This document shows, in pieces, positions 39,876 through 51,668 of a DNA stretch of 64,000 bases (position 1 is the first letter of the stretch; every line of letters begins with the position of its first letter). The translations under genes and the position numbers were made by a program. The notes under the pieces were generated by a model, which worked only from the letters and a program-made list of their open reading frames with translations, ran no database searches and was not told the DNA's origin. Source of the stretch: Capsaspora owczarzaki ATCC 30864 (taxonomy: Eukaryota > Opisthokonta > Filasterea); assembly GCF_000151315.2 (NCBI RefSeq), contig NW_011887297.1, forward strand, positions 659,587 through 723,586, in the 5' to 3' direction.

Positions 39876-42800
39876 ATGGACGGTGCAGAGCCAGTCGTGG
39901 TGCCACGTCCAGCCGCCAGCATGGGTGCACGCCCTGCTGCTCCTCCTCCTAACCCTCCACACAGACAGCACTCCTCCTCGGCAGCAGAGCAGGACGGCGA
40001 GGACATTTGCCGAGTGTGCCGCTTGGAAGCAACGCCAGCCATGCCGCTCTACCATCCATGCAAGTGCACGGGATCCATCCGACACGTCCATGCAGACTGG
40101 TGCGTTTCGCTTTGTTGCGACCTTCCCTCGTTGATCGCGCTTGAAGCTGAGGCGGAGGTGGTGGTGGGGGAAGTGTGTGCGGAAGATTTGGCTGCCGAGA
40201 CTATTGCGACGATTGGGAGCTCACCTGTCCCCTCTGTGTGTGTGTGTCTCTGTCTCTCTGATTGCTTGTGAATGATGATCAAAACCATATTGGTAGTCTG
40301 CAGCAGTGGCTCGAGCACGCGGGAACAACGCGCTGCGAGCTGTGCGGAGTTCGGTTCTCGTTCAGGCCGGTCTACGCGTCCAACGCCCCGGCACAGCTGT
40401 CCACGGTTGAACTCGCCTATGGCACTGTCGTGGTAAATACTCATGCAGATGCGTTGGTGCTTGGGTGGCGTAGAGAGCCCCGGGGGGAACTGCATGTGTG
40501 ATGACTTTGAGCTGTAAAGCGCTTCACGCCAACACGCTCCCCTCGCTAACCGTTCGCTTCTTACACCCAGAATGCATGGAATGCTGGTCTCAAGGGAGGT
40601 CGCTATGTCCTCGTTCTCGCCTGCTGGGGCGGTCTTGTTCCTTACATTACCGGCTGGGTGGCCGAATTTATGCCATCCGGATCGACAGGCGCTCACCACA
40701 TTGCCTTGTAAGTCAAGACTGCTGCTGATCGCTGCTGTTGTATGGGTCGTTGAGGAGACCTTTTCGGTTCGGGGTGTGGGCGTGGGCGGCGGCGACTCAC
40801 GACACTCTGTGATGAATTCTTGATTTTCCAACCAGCACTATCGGCATTGGAGGAATGCTGTGTCTGTTGATGACTGGCGTTGTGCTAAGCATCATCAGCA
40901 TGCGCGAATTTTTAAACTCCCGGCCCTACTTGCTCAATCCAGAGCTTGATGATCCACCAGTAAGAGGACTGACAAAATGGATGTGGTTAAGTGTGTATCG
41001 ATTGTGAGCGTACACTAATATGAAGAACGTTTGCTGTGCAGAACGCTGGAGAGCACCAACCCGAACAGCGGCGAAGGGGACGTATGGAGCGATTGCGGCG
41101 TGCGCAGCAGATTGTGCATGGAAATGGCCGCGCTCCGGCTCATGCCGAGAATGCACGAGTTGCTCCGCCGCAGCCGCAGCCAGCGGCAGCAGCAGCAGAA
41201 GACAACAATGCAAACAACGATGACGCAGCTGCAGCCCCACCTGCTGATGCCCCGGAAGACGTGCAACAACAGCCTCTCATCCGATTGCGAGCGGTGGATT
41301 TGCTTCCCGACGAGCAAGATGCCCTTCAACAGGCTCGAGAGGCGCAGCAACAAGCAGCAGCGGCTGCCGCTGCCGCAGCACCCCAACTTGACGGCAATCA
41401 GCAGCCAGCTGCTGCCGCTGCTGCCGACGACGACGACGAGATGGATTGGGAAGATATTGATGCTGAGCCTGCGAACGCGCAAGCCGCCGGCGACGCAGCG
41501 AATGTCGCGGCCATCGCCAATGAACTGATGCAAGAGCAAGATGACGCACGGCTCGCTGCTCAGCTCGCTGTCGAGGAAGACGAGCGGGGCATGGAGCAAC
41601 TCGAAGACCTGATTGGGCTGCGAGGCAACATTTCTCAACTCGTCACAAACGCCACCGTGTTTACGGGCTGTGCGCTTGTGTTTATTTGCTGCTTTTTCGT
41701 CATGCCCGCCTATCTTGGAGCCGGTTTTCTCTTTGTGGCCAATCGGCGTATGGAGCTCGACTTGCTTTCCAGTGTGATTGCCGTCTCGCCCCTTTTGGCC
41801 AATCTCCTCGTCGGCTGGACGCTCTCCATTTCCAGCGAAATTGTTGTCCTGGCAATCGTGCTCTCGATTGACAGCCAGTCCGAGCTTTCCACCAGGCTTG
41901 TCGAAGTGCTCGTCTTTCTTCGCGCCTATCTCCGCGTCACCCTGCTCACCCTGACTGAAATTCTCCTCTTCCCACTGTTCACGGGCTGGTGGCTTGACCT
42001 CTGCACCCTCTCCCTGTTTGACAAGACGCTGGCCGACCGCCGGGCCTTCTTCTATGCGCATCCGTTCGTCTCCTCCTTCTACCACTGGCTCTTCGGCATG
42101 TGCATGCTGTTCAACTTTGCCGAGTTTGTGGCCATCGTGCACAGTATTGTGCGGCCGGGCATGCTATGGTTTTTGCGTCACCCGAGCGACCCAAACTTCC
42201 GGCCGATCGCCGACATGATCCAGCTGAGCCTCTTCCGTCACGCGCGTCGTCTGTGCCTCTCTGCGGCCAGTTACGGCATTCAGGTTTTCTTGGTGGTGTG
42301 GCTACCTGTCCAATTGAGCTGCTGGATGTTCAACTGGCAAGAATTCCTGCACCAAACCGCGTCGAATGCAACATTCGTCAACTCGACCGCGTCTTCTTCT
42401 TCCGAAGCGTGGAATCTCGCCGAGCTGAACGCAACAAGCAACCTTCATGACGCCCTGGCGCTGGATATGCCAGACCACGCACTCGCGGGTCCCGATATGT
42501 CTTTGCGCAAGGCGATGGACATGACCTTGGGCATTCCAATCGGGCTCTTGTTTTACATTTCATCCTTCCGACTGCTGCGCCTGCTGATTGATCTCGACTA
42601 TGTTGTCGAGGTGAGCGTTGATGTCTGGCTGGAGGTTGTGAGCAGCGTTCTCGGGCTCCGTGCGTACTTTTTCGGTGACAATGTCGCCGCCATGGTCGCC
42701 AACGATCCCAACGCCGAGCCTGCAGCTCCTCAGAATGCTGCTCGCGAGAATGTCCAGCGTCCACAGGCAGCAGAGCCGCAGCCTCCACGCGAGCAAGGAC

Positions 42801-44307
42801 CACCTCTCGACTTGAACCAGCTGGTGGACGGATGGCTGCTTGGGAACAACAACAACAACAACGCCCAGGCTGCGAATGACGATGAGAATGAACTGGACGC
42901 CGTGGATGCTCAAGATGATGCTCTCGACGAAGCCGATTTTGAGGACGACGACGACGACGAAAATGACGAGGATGAGAATGGCGTGGACAATCCCGCAGCT
43001 GCAGCCGCGGGCGGTGACGATGACGGTCGTCCTCAGAACGTCCCGTACACTCGCCCAAAGTTCTTTGCGGCACGCGTTATCGTGGCGCTCGGGCTTCTCT
43101 GGCTGACCTTTTTCTTGCTGTACTCGTTTGTCATCTCGATCATCAGTGCGTCGTCCCGCTTGTTCGTAGTTTTGTGCCGCGCGTGCGTGTGTCTCGTGCT
43201 CACCTGAGATTGTTGTTTGTTTTTTCGACCTCAACAGTGGGCATCAGCCAGGCGGTGGTTCAAAAGTTTGAGCTTCGCTTGCCGCCAATGCAAGTGTTGG
43301 AGATTGGTTTGACTGGCGTCGTCTGCTGTGCGCTGGCAATTGCATCGGCAGTGCGTTTGGCAATGTGGCGCAGTCCTATGCCGATTCTATCGCTCTTGTC
43401 GCGTGGTTTGGCGGTACGTTTCTCAGTCGCCCTCTCTGTGATGCTTGGCACTGTTCATGACTGACAAAGTACTCCTTGTTCCCATTTTTGCCTTTTGCGC
43501 AGATGCTCACTGCTTTCGTCCTCCTTTTATCTGGCATTCCGATGCTTACGGGTCTGCTGGTATCTCGCTTCATTTTGCTTGTTGTCGAAGACTGGAGTGA
43601 ATCTGACAGTACCGAGATCTCGACTTGTCGATTTTTATTTTTTTGCTAATCACCCTGCTGTGTTTGCTAATCACCCTGCTGTGTTTTCCAACAGAGCACC
43701 TACACGACGGGCTTTTTCTTCATCAAGCTGGTCCTGAGCTTGATGATTTGTTTGGGCCATCAACAACTCCCGACAGCTCTCTATCATGTAACGACGTGAC
43801 ATTCGGATTGCATGTTCGTGTTTGTTGCAGCTCGAGTACCTTGATTCTGACGGGATTGTTGTTTGGCTTCTTTGGCCCTTCAGCACCTTGTTGCCACTTG
43901 GGCGGAGATTCCAGCCGTTGCACGCTTTTCCCTGCGCATTACATGGTTTTTGGCTCTGCTTCTTGCGATTCCCTACGTAGCCACGCATGTGCTTTTGCTC
44001 CGAGTCTTTGGTGAGCATTCGAGTTGCTTTTGGTGTTTTTTTTTTCCTGTTGGCTTCCATTTGTCGTTTTCGTATCGGTGTTCTGACGGTTGTTGCTTTG
44101 GACCATTTAGGCGCGTCGTTGTCCACATTCGCTCTGTTCGACCGCCTCGTCTACCCTGTCTCTACCGTCCTGATTCTTGCGCTCGCCTTCCGCCAGCGCT
44201 TGATGAAGCAAGCGCGACGCTACCGCGAACGCATTCATCGTCAGCAATACGAAGTGCGAAGGCAACTGCTCAACCACGACGAAGTCCCAAGAGCGCGAGC
44301 CAACTAA
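39876..44307 (+). CDS. MARCH6: Doa10/MARCH6-type ER ubiquitin ligase
   Basis: About ten exons: 39876..40099, 40297..40432, 40571..40707, 40836..40959, 41042..43145, 43238..43413, 43503..~43596, 43695..43787, 43884..44010, 44111..44307. The N-terminal RING-CH ([26 protein letters not shown], then CELC) has one cysteine codon split by intron 1. Multiple membrane segments follow, with long acidic/Gln loops (about 41180-41480 and 42840-43020). The late part IPMLTGLL and [13 protein letters not shown] resembles the conserved Doa10/TEB4 region. It ubiquitinates ER proteins, including sterol-synthesis enzymes in yeast and animals. The exon 7/8 join is uncertain: the obvious donor GTGAAT at 43597 breaks the frame into exon 8, whereas GTATCT at 43560 keeps it but drops twelve residues. 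Confidence 0.83.
43642..43683 (+). repeat. 21-bp exact tandem duplication in a Doa10/MARCH6 intron
   Basis: Two adjacent copies of a 21-bp unit starting TTTGCTAATCACC lie immediately before the acceptor at 43694. Each copy contains GCTAATC, a plausible branch point, so the duplication doubles the branch-point and pyrimidine region. Confidence 0.9.
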
Positions 44308-44433
44308 TGCCCTTATTTGCAACCACAATGCGTGTAACACCAACATTTTCTGTACTAATATGCACACCATTTTTCATCACTGCTTTCTTTTCAGTCAACG
44401 CACTCGGCAACAGTGCGGCTCACGCCCGGCCAC

Positions 44434-46424
44434 TTAGTCATTCAGGGCAAGGCATGTGATGGCCTTCAAGTGACCAGTAAACTGCTTGATGCTTTCGCCT
44501 TGCGCAATATCCCAAAGCCGTGCAATCTGATCGGAAGATGCAGTCACCAGATAGGCAGAGTCTGAGGAAAAGGCGCAGTCCCACACCCAGCGCTGATGAC
44601 CGCTCAGAGTCTTGAAGAGGGAGTAGTTGGCCTGGATGTTCCAAATCTTGACAGAGCTTTCCAGCTCGGAGGAGCAAGTAGCAAGCAGTCTTTTGGTCAC
44701 AAACGCAAATCGATTTTTAATAAAAAAAATGGTCGAGTTTGAAGTCAGTCAGTGTCAATGGATCTACAGTACACAACCCACTTTCCAGTTCGACAAGGAA
44801 GAACATACCTTGCGTCGGGGCTAATCAGACACTTGAGCACATGCGAGGAATGGGCAGCGAGATGCTTGATTGGCGTGGCGGTGGTGGGCTCGTTGGCATG
44901 GTGCTGGAGCTTCCAGACGTAACAGTTTCCCTGTTTCCAATTCGAGCGAAAGCGAAAACGAAAATGACAGTCATGGTTCATGAGTCACGGCGCAAGAGCC
45001 ACGAAAACAATCATCAAAATGGACGACGCACATTGTTGTTGCCGGCAACGAGTTGCGACGCATCTGGTGCGATTGTGAGGCTGCGGATGGGAACGTCTGG
45101 CTCGGGGATCTGACGTGAATGACAACATTTGGTGAGATGAACGATGAAAAAGGGGGATTTGAGGGTCTGGTCCTTACAAGATCTTCGGCACACTTGTTGG
45201 TGCGCAATTCCCAAATTTTTATGCGACCACTTTGATCCCCAGAGATCAGCTCCGTCTATGAAAGAGATATTGGAGGGGAAACAAATGAGATCCTGCGAAC
45301 AAAAGCCACAACAACGAAGCGGACGATACCTGGTTTGGATGGAGTGTGACGCAATTGACAGCGCTGCCGGCAACGTATTCTCGCTGGCACCCAGGAGTTC
45401 TGCGCATTTAAAGTCACGATTGGAACAAGAATGTGATGGCACGATGAAAATCATAAATCGTCGAGCGGTCTTCGAGCAAATCTAGCGTGCCACTCACCTC
45501 ATGTCCCAAATCTTGATCGTGGTGTCCTCGGAGCCGCTGTACATCCACTTTCCGTCTGCTCGGAAGCCAACCGCCGTCACGTTTCCGGTGTGACCATCGA
45601 AGCTTGTGATCTGCAACCAAAACCGACAGCAACAACAACAACAACAACCAAAAATCGAGTGACTGCTCGCTGATTTGTGGCTTGAAGATACCAACAACAA
45701 CAGCAAGAAGAGCTTCATACCGGATTGTGATTGTGCGATGCAATATCATACATGCGAATGTGCGGGTTGCCTAAACAACAAACCAAGGCCAAAAAAAGTG
45801 AGTTGACCTGTTGAGCGAGACACAAACCGGCTTCTAGAATCAAACGTTCATTGCATTTGCGTTCGTTTATGGCTATCTGCAATAGACATGCACTGGATTG
45901 CGCTTTTGGTTACCTCCTGCTGCAATATACTGCTTGTCGGGAGTGATCGCCAGACAATTGACTTGCTGCCAAAAACCAACGACCCAAACAGACAGTTGCG
46001 TGTTTTTTCAAAAGTGAGCCATCCATACATTACGAATCTACTGCTGCAATCAGCCAATGGTCATGACAATGGTCGTCGTCCCAAGTGCAGGTGCGCAATG
46101 GAGGCGCATTCAAAATCCAAAAAGCACTCTCCCCACCACCACCACCACCCCGGGCGAGGACAGCGAGACAGGCACAATCGGGACACTGTTTACCGCGTCT
46201 GGATGCTGGACAGTCCGGTAGCAGACGCCCGAGAGCGCCTCCCAGAAGCGGATGGTGTGGTCGTAGCCAGCCGTAACGAGAATCACAGAGTTGGCGCTGG
46301 GGTCCATGCTGGCCTGTGCGTGGTGCTGCTGCTGTTGCAGGTACTGTTGCTGCTGCTGGTACTGCTGGTACTGCTGCTGCTGCTGCGTCTGCTGGAAGAA
46401 CTGCTGGTGGTTTGGTGCGGCCAT
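44434..46424 (-). CDS. LST8: LST8, WD40 subunit of TOR complexes
   Basis: Nine exons on the minus strand: 46424..46194, 45965..45914, 45770..45721, 45610..45498, 45399..45330, 45255..45178, 45109..45032, 44930..44809, 44689..44434, 349 residues. After a poly-Gln leader the seven WD repeats run in order: [119 protein letters not shown]. This is mLST8/Lst8, which stabilises the TOR kinase domain in TORC1 and TORC2. The leader (about 40 residues, Gln-rich) is a lineage addition. It ends 126 bp from the Doa10 gene, tail to tail. Confidence 0.94.
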
Positions 46425-46686
46425 GTTGAGTTGTAGCTCAATAAAGACTGAACTGAACATCATGAAATCTCAGACATGGCATTGGAAAGCATTGTGCAAG
46501 TCATGCATAGTCGCAGTTTCGCGATGAACAAGTAACAATGGTCAAAATGTGAAGGTAGCGATGTTTGGGAGAAAAATCTGAACAACTTTTGTTTGCTACA
46601 AGCACAAAAAAGGTCTCAGAACGGAACAGACACTACGCCACAGCCAATAGAGCCATCCGTCGTTGCAATGCGGAAAAAAAATCCGG

Positions 46687-48372
46687 TCAAGAGGGAGGCT
46701 CGAGAGCCGGCCGGGGCAGGCAGCACTGAACGAACGAATTGATCTCATTCACGGGCAACACGGCACCAATGACCGTCTCGATATAGTTTTGCATGAGAAT
46801 AAATGCGATCGAGAGACCTTTGTCGGGTGTCAAGAGCCCGGTGGCAGCATTCAGAACCTGCTCGACCGTGCTTGCAATCTTTTCTCGGGTTTGTTCTGGA
46901 ATGTTTGTGTCGGAGGCCTCGCTCGTCAGGCAGTACTCGCTCAAGGCCATACAGTCGCTGGCACCAAATAGTGGCAGGTAGCGTGTAAATGCGACCGTTG
47001 CCAAGATTGAATTCTCCGCTGGGATTGACGGAATCAGGAAAAACAAAAACAAAAAAAAAAATGAGCGTCCAACCGCCAAAGACCACAGAACGACTGGCAT
47101 CGAAGCACAGAGCACATGACATTCCAACTACTCACGCAATCCGAGCGCATACTCTGCGCCGAGGGTGACTCGCACGACAAAGGACTTGAGGACCCGGACT
47201 TTCTCCGCGGTACTCCAAGAGTCTTCAAACGGCAAAGCGACGTCCAGCATCTCATCCAGAGTGTCAAGCTCCATGGCGTCGCCCCACATGCTCACTGAGA
47301 TGGAGTCATCCACGGCAATAACGCGGTGGAACCAGAACGGTGGCAAGAACAGGGTATCTCCAGGCTCCAAGGTAACCTGACAACCGCCGCTCCCAATGTT
47401 GAGCAACGCGCGCCCCAAAACCAAACCAAAAAAACCCTCCCCCCGTCTTCAAACAAGCAACCCACGGATCCAATCGCTTACATCATAAGCAGGCGGGCCA
47501 AACAGTCCAAACTCGTGATAAACGGGCTCGTCTCCGGGCTGGCTCGGTTCTTCATAGCCACGGCGATTCACCATGAAATGGGCAAACTTTGCAGGCTCGG
47601 GATGCATCCAGTTGACCTGCGATTGCCGATGCGAGGGATGCAGACGCGGATAGAGGAAGAAACGCTCCACTTCGTCCGGGGCGGTCAGCAAAAAGCGCTT
47701 GCGGCCGTGGATTTGGGTGAACAGGTTGTATGCGGCATCGTAGTGTGTCTGGGTGACTGCACCCTTGCATCCCATCCAAACATTGCCTTCGGTGATGGAC
47801 GGGCGTTCACGCGTGAACGAGCCAGAGTCTCCGACATCGACTTTCAAGGAGGGGAGCAGATCGAGCGGACCGGAAAAGTAGGCGCGTTCGCTGCCCGAGC
47901 GGCACGTGTCCCACAACTGCGCCAAAGTCATGTTGGCCACGCGTTCGTTGGACTTTGCAGCGCCCTCCGGCAGTGCGGACATGAGCGCCTTCTCGTTTCG
48001 ATAGATGAATACGGGGTCATCAATGGGCTGAAGGTGAACAGAAAGCTCGCGCGAAATGAACTTGCTCAGATACTTTGGCGTCCACGTTTTCATTGCGGGC
48101 CACAACGAAGGCGCGCCATTTCGAAGCACCACGGGACGCGAGTGTTGGGCAAGCTGGTCCAGTGGGCGAGTCGGAGTCCAGTTGATGGCTCGGAGTTGCG
48201 ATTTGATCTCGTAGCCCCAGCGGCCTGCTTCACCGGCGTGGGCGTTCGCCGAGATGTCGGCTGTTGCCGCAGCAAGAGGAGTGTTCGAGTCAGATGTGCT
48301 CGGCTCCTCAGTCTCGGAGGTCGAAGCGCTGGAAGTGGATTGGGCTTCCGCAGGAGTGGGCGATGGTGGCAT
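46687..48372 (-). CDS. JmjC/cupin_8 domain oxygenase
   Basis: Three exons: 48372..47482, 47376..47136, 47018..46687, 487 residues. After a disordered Ser/Ala N-terminus comes a region with HSRPVVLRNGAPSLWPAMKTW, then the double-stranded beta helix: NVWMGCKGAVTQTHYDAAYN (Fe ligands His210 and Asp212), FTQIHGRKRFLLTAPDE, LEPGDTLFLPPFWFHRV (His314). The iron triad is therefore intact. This is the cupin_8 group of 2-oxoglutarate oxygenases (FIH, JMJD5, TYW5, HSPBAP1 relatives); the substrate cannot be chosen from sequence alone. A helical C-terminal region of about 170 residues may mediate dimerisation, as in FIH-type enzymes. Confidence 0.78.
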
Positions 48373-48485
48373 TCTGTTTTGCAGACAAAATCAAAAACAC
48401 ATTCAAGGTCAGCACTCATCCTACCTGACGAACGAGAATCGTCTGCAAGAAGCATCTCTCGTTTGCTCAGAATTTGCGCGATGCA

Positions 48486-49115
48486 TTACAAATCGGTCGG
48501 TGCTTCGGTCTTGTGGTGCGGCGTTGCGCGTGCAGCCGTCGTCGCGGGTGCATCACCCCTGGCATGGTCTGAGTGCTCCTGCTCTGTCTTGGTAGTAGCA
48601 TCGGCGCTTCGAGTCGCAGCAGCAGGATCTGCATGATCGGATATGGAATCCGAGCTTGGCGCAACTTGCATCCGATCGGTGGACGGCATGAGCTCGGCCG
48701 CGGGAGGCGCAGTTGCCTTTGTATCAGCCTTGTTGATCGAGACACCATGCAATGCCACGGATGCTGCTGCTGCTGCGGCGGCGGCGTTGTCGTCGTTGTC
48801 GTGCAGTCGCTGCAGTGACGCAGAAGGCGCTCCAATGAATGCGACACCGACCGCGATCGCCAGCACCAGCAGCGCAGCCACCAGCATCCAGATTGTGCTC
48901 TGCGGCGACGCTGGTGATGATGATGATACGGATGATGATGATCCTGCCGAACCCTTGCTAGCAGCAGTGGCAGTGTTCGATTTCGCAGCAATTGGCTTCT
49001 TTGCCTCGTCCTTTGCGCCAGTCGCACCACCACCACCACCACCACCAGCAGCAGCAGCAGCAGCAGCAGCAGTGTTACTACTGGCTGCAGTGTCCGACGC
49101 GGTTTTTTTCGCCAT
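48486..49115 (-). CDS. Single-pass membrane protein, unrecognised
   Basis: Intronless, 209 residues from ATG 49115 (MAKKTASD). The N-terminal ~75 residues are Ala/Gly/Ser/Lys low-complexity without a signal peptide. One strong hydrophobic segment, TIWMLVAALLVLAIAVGVAF, is followed by a polar Ala/Asp/Thr-rich tail. Topology suggests a type II membrane protein. No domain is recognised. It lies between the JmjC gene (113 bp downstream) and the ankyrin gene (divergent, 96 bp between ATGs), so a bidirectional promoter is likely; a CA repeat fills 49174-49204. Confidence 0.55.
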   Translation of the reverse strand: MAKKTASDTAASSNTAAAAAAAAGGGGGGGATGAKDEAKKPIAAKSNTATAASKGSAGSSSSVSSSSPASPQSTIWMLVAALLVLAIAVGVAFIGAPSASLQRLHDNDDNAAAAAAAASVALHGVSINKADTKATAPPAAELMPSTDRMQVAPSSDSISDHADPAAATRSADATTKTEQEHSDHARGDAPATTAARATPHHKTEAPTDL

Positions 49116-49173
49116 TGAGCTCCGATTTGCCAAAACCAGAAGGCAAACAAAAAACTTTGACTGGCTTGTCATT

Positions 49174-49204
<31 letters not shown>
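49174..49204 (+). repeat. (CA)n microsatellite in a divergent promoter
   Basis: About fifteen CA units between the start of the small membrane protein gene (minus) and the ankyrin-SOCS gene (plus). It occupies a third of the 96-bp spacer. Confidence 0.95.
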
Positions 49205-49208
<4 letters not shown>

Positions 49209-49211
49209 AAG

Positions 49212-51328
49212 ATGAGTTCTTCGGAAGGAGCTCAGTCGTCTCACTTACACTCGCTCTCTATGACAGAGCGGTTGTTCCGCGAGTTTATTGCGGCAGCGCG
49301 AGGCGGGGCGAATGTCGCGCGACCGCTGCTGAGCGCGTTCGTGGCGCTGCTTGAGCTATCAGTCTCCGGGCTTGACAGCTCGACTGCTGCCGCCGAGGCT
49401 GAGGCTGAAGCGGTGGCTGCAGCTGAGGACGATGGCACAGTCTGCAAACCACGAGGCCATGTTCCCTGACTGACGTTGCTGCGTGAGAATTGCGTAAATG
49501 TGTGTGCATCCATCAGTGATAGGAAACCTGAAGCGCACGCTGGCGGACGAACGCGTGGCGGAGACGGAAATCGAGACCAAACTGAGCGACGTGGTTGCTC
49601 AGACAAGGAAGGAAAGCGACGCAAGTAAACAAGGCAAACCTCACTCGGAGCACCTTGCCAACGCGTACAATCTGTTCCGCAAGTTTGTGAATGACGCATC
49701 GTCGTCGCATGGTTATACCGGTCTGCACTTTGCTGCAGAGCAAACTCACTGCGGTAACGTTGAGCTCCTCCTTGGACTCGGTGCGTCACCTCGTGTGCTA
49801 GATAATGACTCCAACACGGTAAGCTTGCAGCTGAATGAGTGAATGATATGAATTGGGGGGGGGGAGCGAGATTTCTTCGTGGAGATGAAAACAGTGAAAC
49901 CTAGGTCGTGCGTCTCTCCGCGTTTGACCTTGACGCACAAACTTCAACTCACTTTCACCGCTGTTTTTGGCACAGCCATTGCACTTTGCTTGCATGCACA
50001 ACGTCGGACAAGGGTCCCTGCGCTGTGTCCAGGCGCTGATCGCTGCCGACGCTTCGGTTACCGCGCCACACGGATGGCGAGCCACGCCACTGCATTTTGC
50101 CGCACGCTCGTCGTCGGTAGAGGTTGTTCGCCTGCTTATTGAAACGTTGCTCAAAGGCAGTGGAGACGCAACCAATGCGCTGCTCGCCTCTCCGTCGTCG
50201 CCGATTGTCGACCACCTCGATCATGACAACGACACGCCGCTCATGTGGGCAATGGAAGCTGCCCGCGCGGATACCGGCATTCTCCTCGTTACACTCGGCG
50301 GTGCAATTGTCAACCATAGCTCCATCAACGGCCAAACGCCGCTTTTGCGCGCGTGCTTCAAAGGCTCGGAAACATGTATCTCACTCTTGCTTGACCATGG
50401 CGCCGATGTCACACTGTCCGATGTGAATGGATGCACACCATTACACGTTGCATGCGATGTGGGTGATCCCGGCAGCACGCCTCTGGTGGAAAAATTGCTC
50501 GAGGCGGGAGCAAGTCCCCTTGCCCGAAGCAACACTGGGCAGATGCCAATCCATGTCGCAGCCATCGCTAGTACCTACCCTGCCGTGATTCGGCTATTAT
50601 TGGATGCCACTGACGCGGCCGGTCGAACCACCCAGTTGCAACAACGCGCGGAAGGCTTCAGTGCCTTGGATCTGGCGTGCTCCAGCGGCTCGCCACTAGT
50701 ATTAGCGGCGCTGCTTGAGGCTGGCGCGAATGTCAATGTGTCGCCGGAAGACATTGAATTGGCAGCCGCTCGCAATGAACCTCCACCAGATCCCGCGCTG
50801 CAGTTGGCCATCGCACACAGCGTCGCCTGCGTTTCCTTACTCATCAATGCGGGTGCCGATGTGCGTGCCACGACTGCATCCGGACTAACCATGCTCCAGT
50901 TTGCCGTGCAACGGCGATCTCCTCGCGCGGTCGGCCTGTTGCTGCAAAGCGGCGTCTGGCCAATTGATGCCAGCAGCGCTGCGGCAGATCTCATTCCGAC
51001 CAATTCCCTCAGCGAAGGAGGCATACAAGCGACAATCGAATTGCTCGAGATGATTGATGGTAAGTGTTGCAAGAGGCAGGGGAGGGGTTGTTTTCGCTTT
51101 CCTGTAGTTTGTTTGCATCTGAAAATGCCTTGTTTGATGGTGTTTACAGCATTCGAGCGCGCCGCTAAAGGCAGCCTAAAGTCACTCTGCAAATACCGCC
51201 TGCTTAGCTTGTATCCACGCAGCGTGCTACCAACCTTGGATTTGTCCGAGGATCTCGTCGAGTATCTTGAGACGCGTCTGTTTGACAGTGTGGGTCGGCC
51301 GACGCCCGAGCTTCTTGACTATTTTTAA
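49212..51328 (+). CDS. Ankyrin-repeat protein with C-terminal SOCS box (ASB-like)
   Basis: Clear exons: 49498..49818, 49976..51059, 51150..51328. The middle exon encodes at least eight ankyrin repeats (TPLHFAARSSSVEVVRLLIE, TPLLRACFKGSETCISLLLD, TPLHVACDVG, LALDLACSSG-like units). The C-terminus SLKSLCKYRLLSLYPRSVL followed by LDLSEDLVEYL fits a SOCS box, the Elongin-BC/Cullin adaptor of animal ASB proteins. An earlier ORF, 49212..49469 (MSSSEGAQSS, then ERLFREFIAAARGG), joins in phase to the next exon via donor GTGAGA (49485) and acceptor GATAG, but only if TGA 49467-49469 is passed. Otherwise translation starts at ATG 49498, a clean in-frame start. Confidence 0.75.
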
Positions 51329-51537
51329 AGCCAATCGCTTTTTTTTATGAATAAAATAGCGGTATTACAGTGAAGTGTGCCTGATGGCACGGTGTTACAG
51401 TGAAGGGTGGCCTGATGGCACGGCTTTGTGTGAAAAATCCCAAAAATCCCAAAAAACAAAAGCTTGATTTATTCTTGATTTTTTTTTTTTTTTTTTTTTT
51501 TTTGATTTTGATTTTGCACTTAAACCCTCTTTTGTTT

Positions 51538-51571
<34 letters not shown>

Positions 51572-51668
51572 TCATCGGTCTGTCCCTTCTGTCTTCACTG
51601 TCCCTTCTGCTTCTCCCCCCTGCTCCCCCTGCTCCCCCCCCCCGGCTCCTGTTTTTCATTTGTCTTGC
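51329..51668. other. Intergenic with 30-bp duplication and poly-T tracts
   Basis: 340 bp. Two near-identical 30/31-bp units sit at 51361-51390 and 51391-51421 (GGTATTACAGTGAAG type), and there are T runs at about 51480-51503 and 51540-51569. Then comes a C-rich stretch just before the next start. It probably contains the ankyrin gene's 3' end and the promoter of the following gene. Confidence 0.7.

Noticed and set aside
41015-42142. 375-codon minus-strand ORF opposite Doa10/MARCH6
   Set aside because: Antisense to conserved membrane segments; no independent support.
47326-48636. 436-codon plus-strand ORF opposite the JmjC gene
   Set aside because: The minus strand has the intact iron-binding motif and consistent splicing; the plus frame has neither.
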